42,017 bases of DNA. It comes from JBHENC01 sp051000345. GTDB taxonomy: Bacteria > Acidobacteriota > Blastocatellia > Pyrinomonadales > Pyrinomonadaceae. Shown here piece after piece: positions 40,364-42,017 of this stretch. Under the pieces are notes generated by a model that saw nothing but the letters and a program-made list of their open reading frames with translations, did not search any database and was not told where the DNA came from. The stretch is from positions 1 through 42,017 of the forward strand of contig JBPCOJ010000042.1 in the NCBI GenBank assembly GCA_051000345.1, written 5' to 3'. Each line of letters begins with the position of its first letter. Position 1 is the stretch's first letter. Both the position numbers and the translations under genes were made by a program.

Positions 40364-42017
40364 TCATCGCTCCAAAGCGCCTGTTTGCTTCACACCGCTA
40401 CTGCTCGCATGTCCGTAACTAATCATGTTGGCGAACATGCGGTATGCGCCGGGAACGCCCGCGCGCAATTGTCTGTACCACACCATGCTTGTGTAAATGT
40501 AATGCCCGCGCCCGTAGTCCGCCGCCAGCAAGCCGCCGCGCAAAGGTTGTTCGCCGGGATCATTGGTGGCGAATAGCGCCGTGTAGTGCGCGTCCCACTG
40601 ATTCGGATAATAAAGCCCGCGTTCCTGAATCCAATCCTTGAAATCATCCTGCGTAATCTTGTTCGGGTAATTGAGCAGCGCGTTGTTTGATTCAAGAAAC
40701 GTGATGGGCGCAGTTTCATCCGTCACGCGTTCATTGCCGAGCGTGAGCGGGTACGGCGCAAGCTGCGGGCGATTCTTTTGCGCGTCGGGATTCCACTCGT
40801 TCGTTTTGTGATAGAACACGATGAGATTGCCGCCCGCGCGCGCGTAATCGAGCAGCTTTTGATTTAATGCGATTAGTTCGGGATGCGCTTGATAGCCCCG
40901 ATTGTCGATGATGATCGTGTCATAGCGTGAAAGATCATTTGAGCGCACGTCATCAATCGTCAACTCCCTTGCTTCAACGCCCAAGGCTGCCAACGCATTT
41001 CGCAAAGTTTCATCAGAGCTTCGCACATAACCGACGCGAAGATTCGGCGCAACGCGCGCGTCACTGTAAACTACTTTAATAAGTTTCTGTGTAATCAACT
41101 CTCCGGCGTTGAAGGAACGATGAACTGTGAAAGTTATTGTATCGGACATGGGTTTCAAACTTTTCCCCGTCAGAACATAGGCGTCGCTTGTGAGATAGCC
41201 AAATGGCTTCACCACGTTGCGTACCTCGTTGGCCTTTAACGTCAATCCGTCGGAAAAGATGGTCATACTATACGTCGAACTTTTAGCATCGAGCCTCGCA
41301 ATGGAAGGCGTAGGCAAATGATTGACAAGTTGAAAGTCTAAGGATGGCGGATGCTTCAACGTCGAAGGTGTAAGCACAAAAGGCGATGGCGCGATGTTTG
41401 TGATCTCGACGGCGGGCGCAACGTCAACGCGCGTCGTTGCGGTAAGCGGAAAGCTGACGTCGTTAATGTTTATCGTTGCGGTTGCGGTGAATGGTTCGCC
41501 GAATACGCGCCCGTCGTAAAGATGCGCGGCGTGCGGCACAGTAAGCGTAGTGTCGGCGGGAATGTTGTAACGCGGCGCAAGCTTGAAAGTCGTGTTAGGC
41601 AACAGAGCGTAGGGCGTCGATATTTGCGTCAACCCTGTGATGATGCTTTTTTTGCCGCGTCCCGGCACAAAGTCGGGCAAGGCTGCGCTCTGGACTCTCG
41701 CCTTCATGTTGCCGCTATTGGAAATGTCGAGCGAGAACGTCGCCATTGAATTCGGTATCACGACTTTACTGGGCGGCGTGAGCGTCGCCGTGATGCCGCT
41801 TGCCGCCGCCAATGCGCGGTTGAGTCGTTCTTGCATCAAGCGAAAGCGCGGCGCTTCCGTGTCTGTTTCCGGCACGACGTATTGATGAGCGATTTGCGCT
41901 CCGGCGAGAGCATAAAAGACGCGCTGGCGCTCGTTGATAAAATCCGTCAGCGGGCGATTGCCGAACTTCGGCGGCGCGAGCTTGGCGGCGACTTGTTCGG
42001 GCAGTTGCAAGCCGTCG
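40364..42017 (-). CDS. C-terminal part of a large secreted protein with GATase-like end (partial, PIG-L-type likely)
   Basis: The frame is open to the window end, so the N-terminus is outside; the TTG at 42010 is only the first possible start inside. The 550 visible residues hold LAPPKFGNRPLTDFINERQRVFYALAGAQIAHQ at the start. NEW3-like or Ig-like beta repeats follow (ATFSLDISNSGNMKARVQS; DVAPAVEITNIAPSPFVL). The last 200 residues (NLRVGYVRSSDETLRNALAALG, LSRYDTIIIDNRGYQAH, LDYARAGGNLIVFYHKTNEW) have the look of a type 1 glutamine-amidotransferase fold. From memory this matches the C-terminal half of acidobacterial PIG-L/LmbE deacetylase fusions; the N-terminal zinc domain that would prove it is not in the window. 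The gene ends 22 bp from the SRPBCC gene stop. Confidence 0.55.
   Translation of the reverse strand, partial: DGLQLPEQVAAKLAPPKFGNRPLTDFINERQRVFYALAGAQIAHQYVVPETDTEAPRFRLMQERLNRALAAASGITATLTPPSKVVIPNSMATFSLDISNSGNMKARVQSAALPDFVPGRGKKSIITGLTQISTPYALLPNTTFKLAPRYNIPADTTLTVPHAAHLYDGRVFGEPFTATATININDVSFPLTATTRVDVAPAVEITNIAPSPFVLTPSTLKHPPSLDFQLVNHLPTPSIARLDAKSSTYSMTIFSDGLTLKANEVRNVVKPFGYLTSDAYVLTGKSLKPMSDTITFTVHRSFNAGELITQKLIKVVYSDARVAPNLRVGYVRSSDETLRNALAALGVEARELTIDDVRSNDLSRYDTIIIDNRGYQAHPELIALNQKLLDYARAGGNLIVFYHKTNEWNPDAQKNRPQLAPYPLTLGNERVTDETAPITFLESNNALLNYPNKITQDDFKDWIQERGLYYPNQWDAHYTALFATNDPGEQPLRGGLLAADYGRGHYIYTSMVWYRQLRAGVPGAYRMFANMISYGHASSSGVKQTGALER

Overview
The window (about 42 kb, roughly 55% G+C) is dense bacterial chromosome. 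By gene content it most resembles Acidobacteriota, possibly class Blastocatellia. The pointers are a DprE1/UbiA pair beside a Wzm/Wzt-type transporter, a TPR protein of a type common in that phylum and in former deltaproteobacteria, arginine decarboxylase next to a deoxyhypusine-synthase homologue, GlnE-controlled GlnA, and large secreted M14 and PIG-L-like proteins. The assignment is inference from recognised families; no rRNA or tRNA was seen. No CRISPR array, IS element or complete prophage is visible.

Layout. (1) 1-9947, envelope glycan block: two large GT-C-like membrane proteins sharing a C-terminal beta domain, DprE1, a UbiA-type phosphoribosyl-prenyl-phosphate synthase, a methyltransferase with a beta-sandwich tail, and divergently arranged Wzt and Wzm. 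Together they suggest a polyprenyl-phosphate-linked D-arabinofuranose supply plus glycan export. (2) 10036-16709, housekeeping: AI-2E/PerM transporter, 835-aa TPR protein, small membrane protein, ThiE, ThiD, cyclophilin. (3) 16771-22770: HAD phosphatase, then a co-directional run of threonine synthase, exported TPR protein, alkaline-phosphatase-fold protein and a solitary ABC ATPase. (4) 22771-27433, an accessory-looking segment with visibly fewer GCGCGC-type motifs: sigma-like HTH protein, TPR plus polysaccharide-export (SLBB) protein, ankyrin-transmembrane protein, then the broken C-terminal remnant of another protein and a strong terminator. (5) 27535-36297, nitrogen and polyamine metabolism: SpeA and a DHS-family enzyme on the minus strand; GlnA, a GNAT acetyltransferase and GlnE on the plus strand, with a near-consensus promoter before glnA. 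(6) 36384-42017: zinc-ribbon mini-protein, secreted M14 metallopeptidase, SRPBCC protein and the C-terminal part of a large secreted protein. The M14 protein and the last one both end in a glutamine-amidotransferase-like module.

Several gene ends carry hairpins built from short diverged repeats (GATGTC-, ACACAGAG- and GTCAGGA-type) or long GC stems. These look like a genome-wide class of intergenic element. Gene starts were moved from the longest reading frame where a ribosome binding site, a signal peptide or overlap with a neighbour argued for it; each case is stated.
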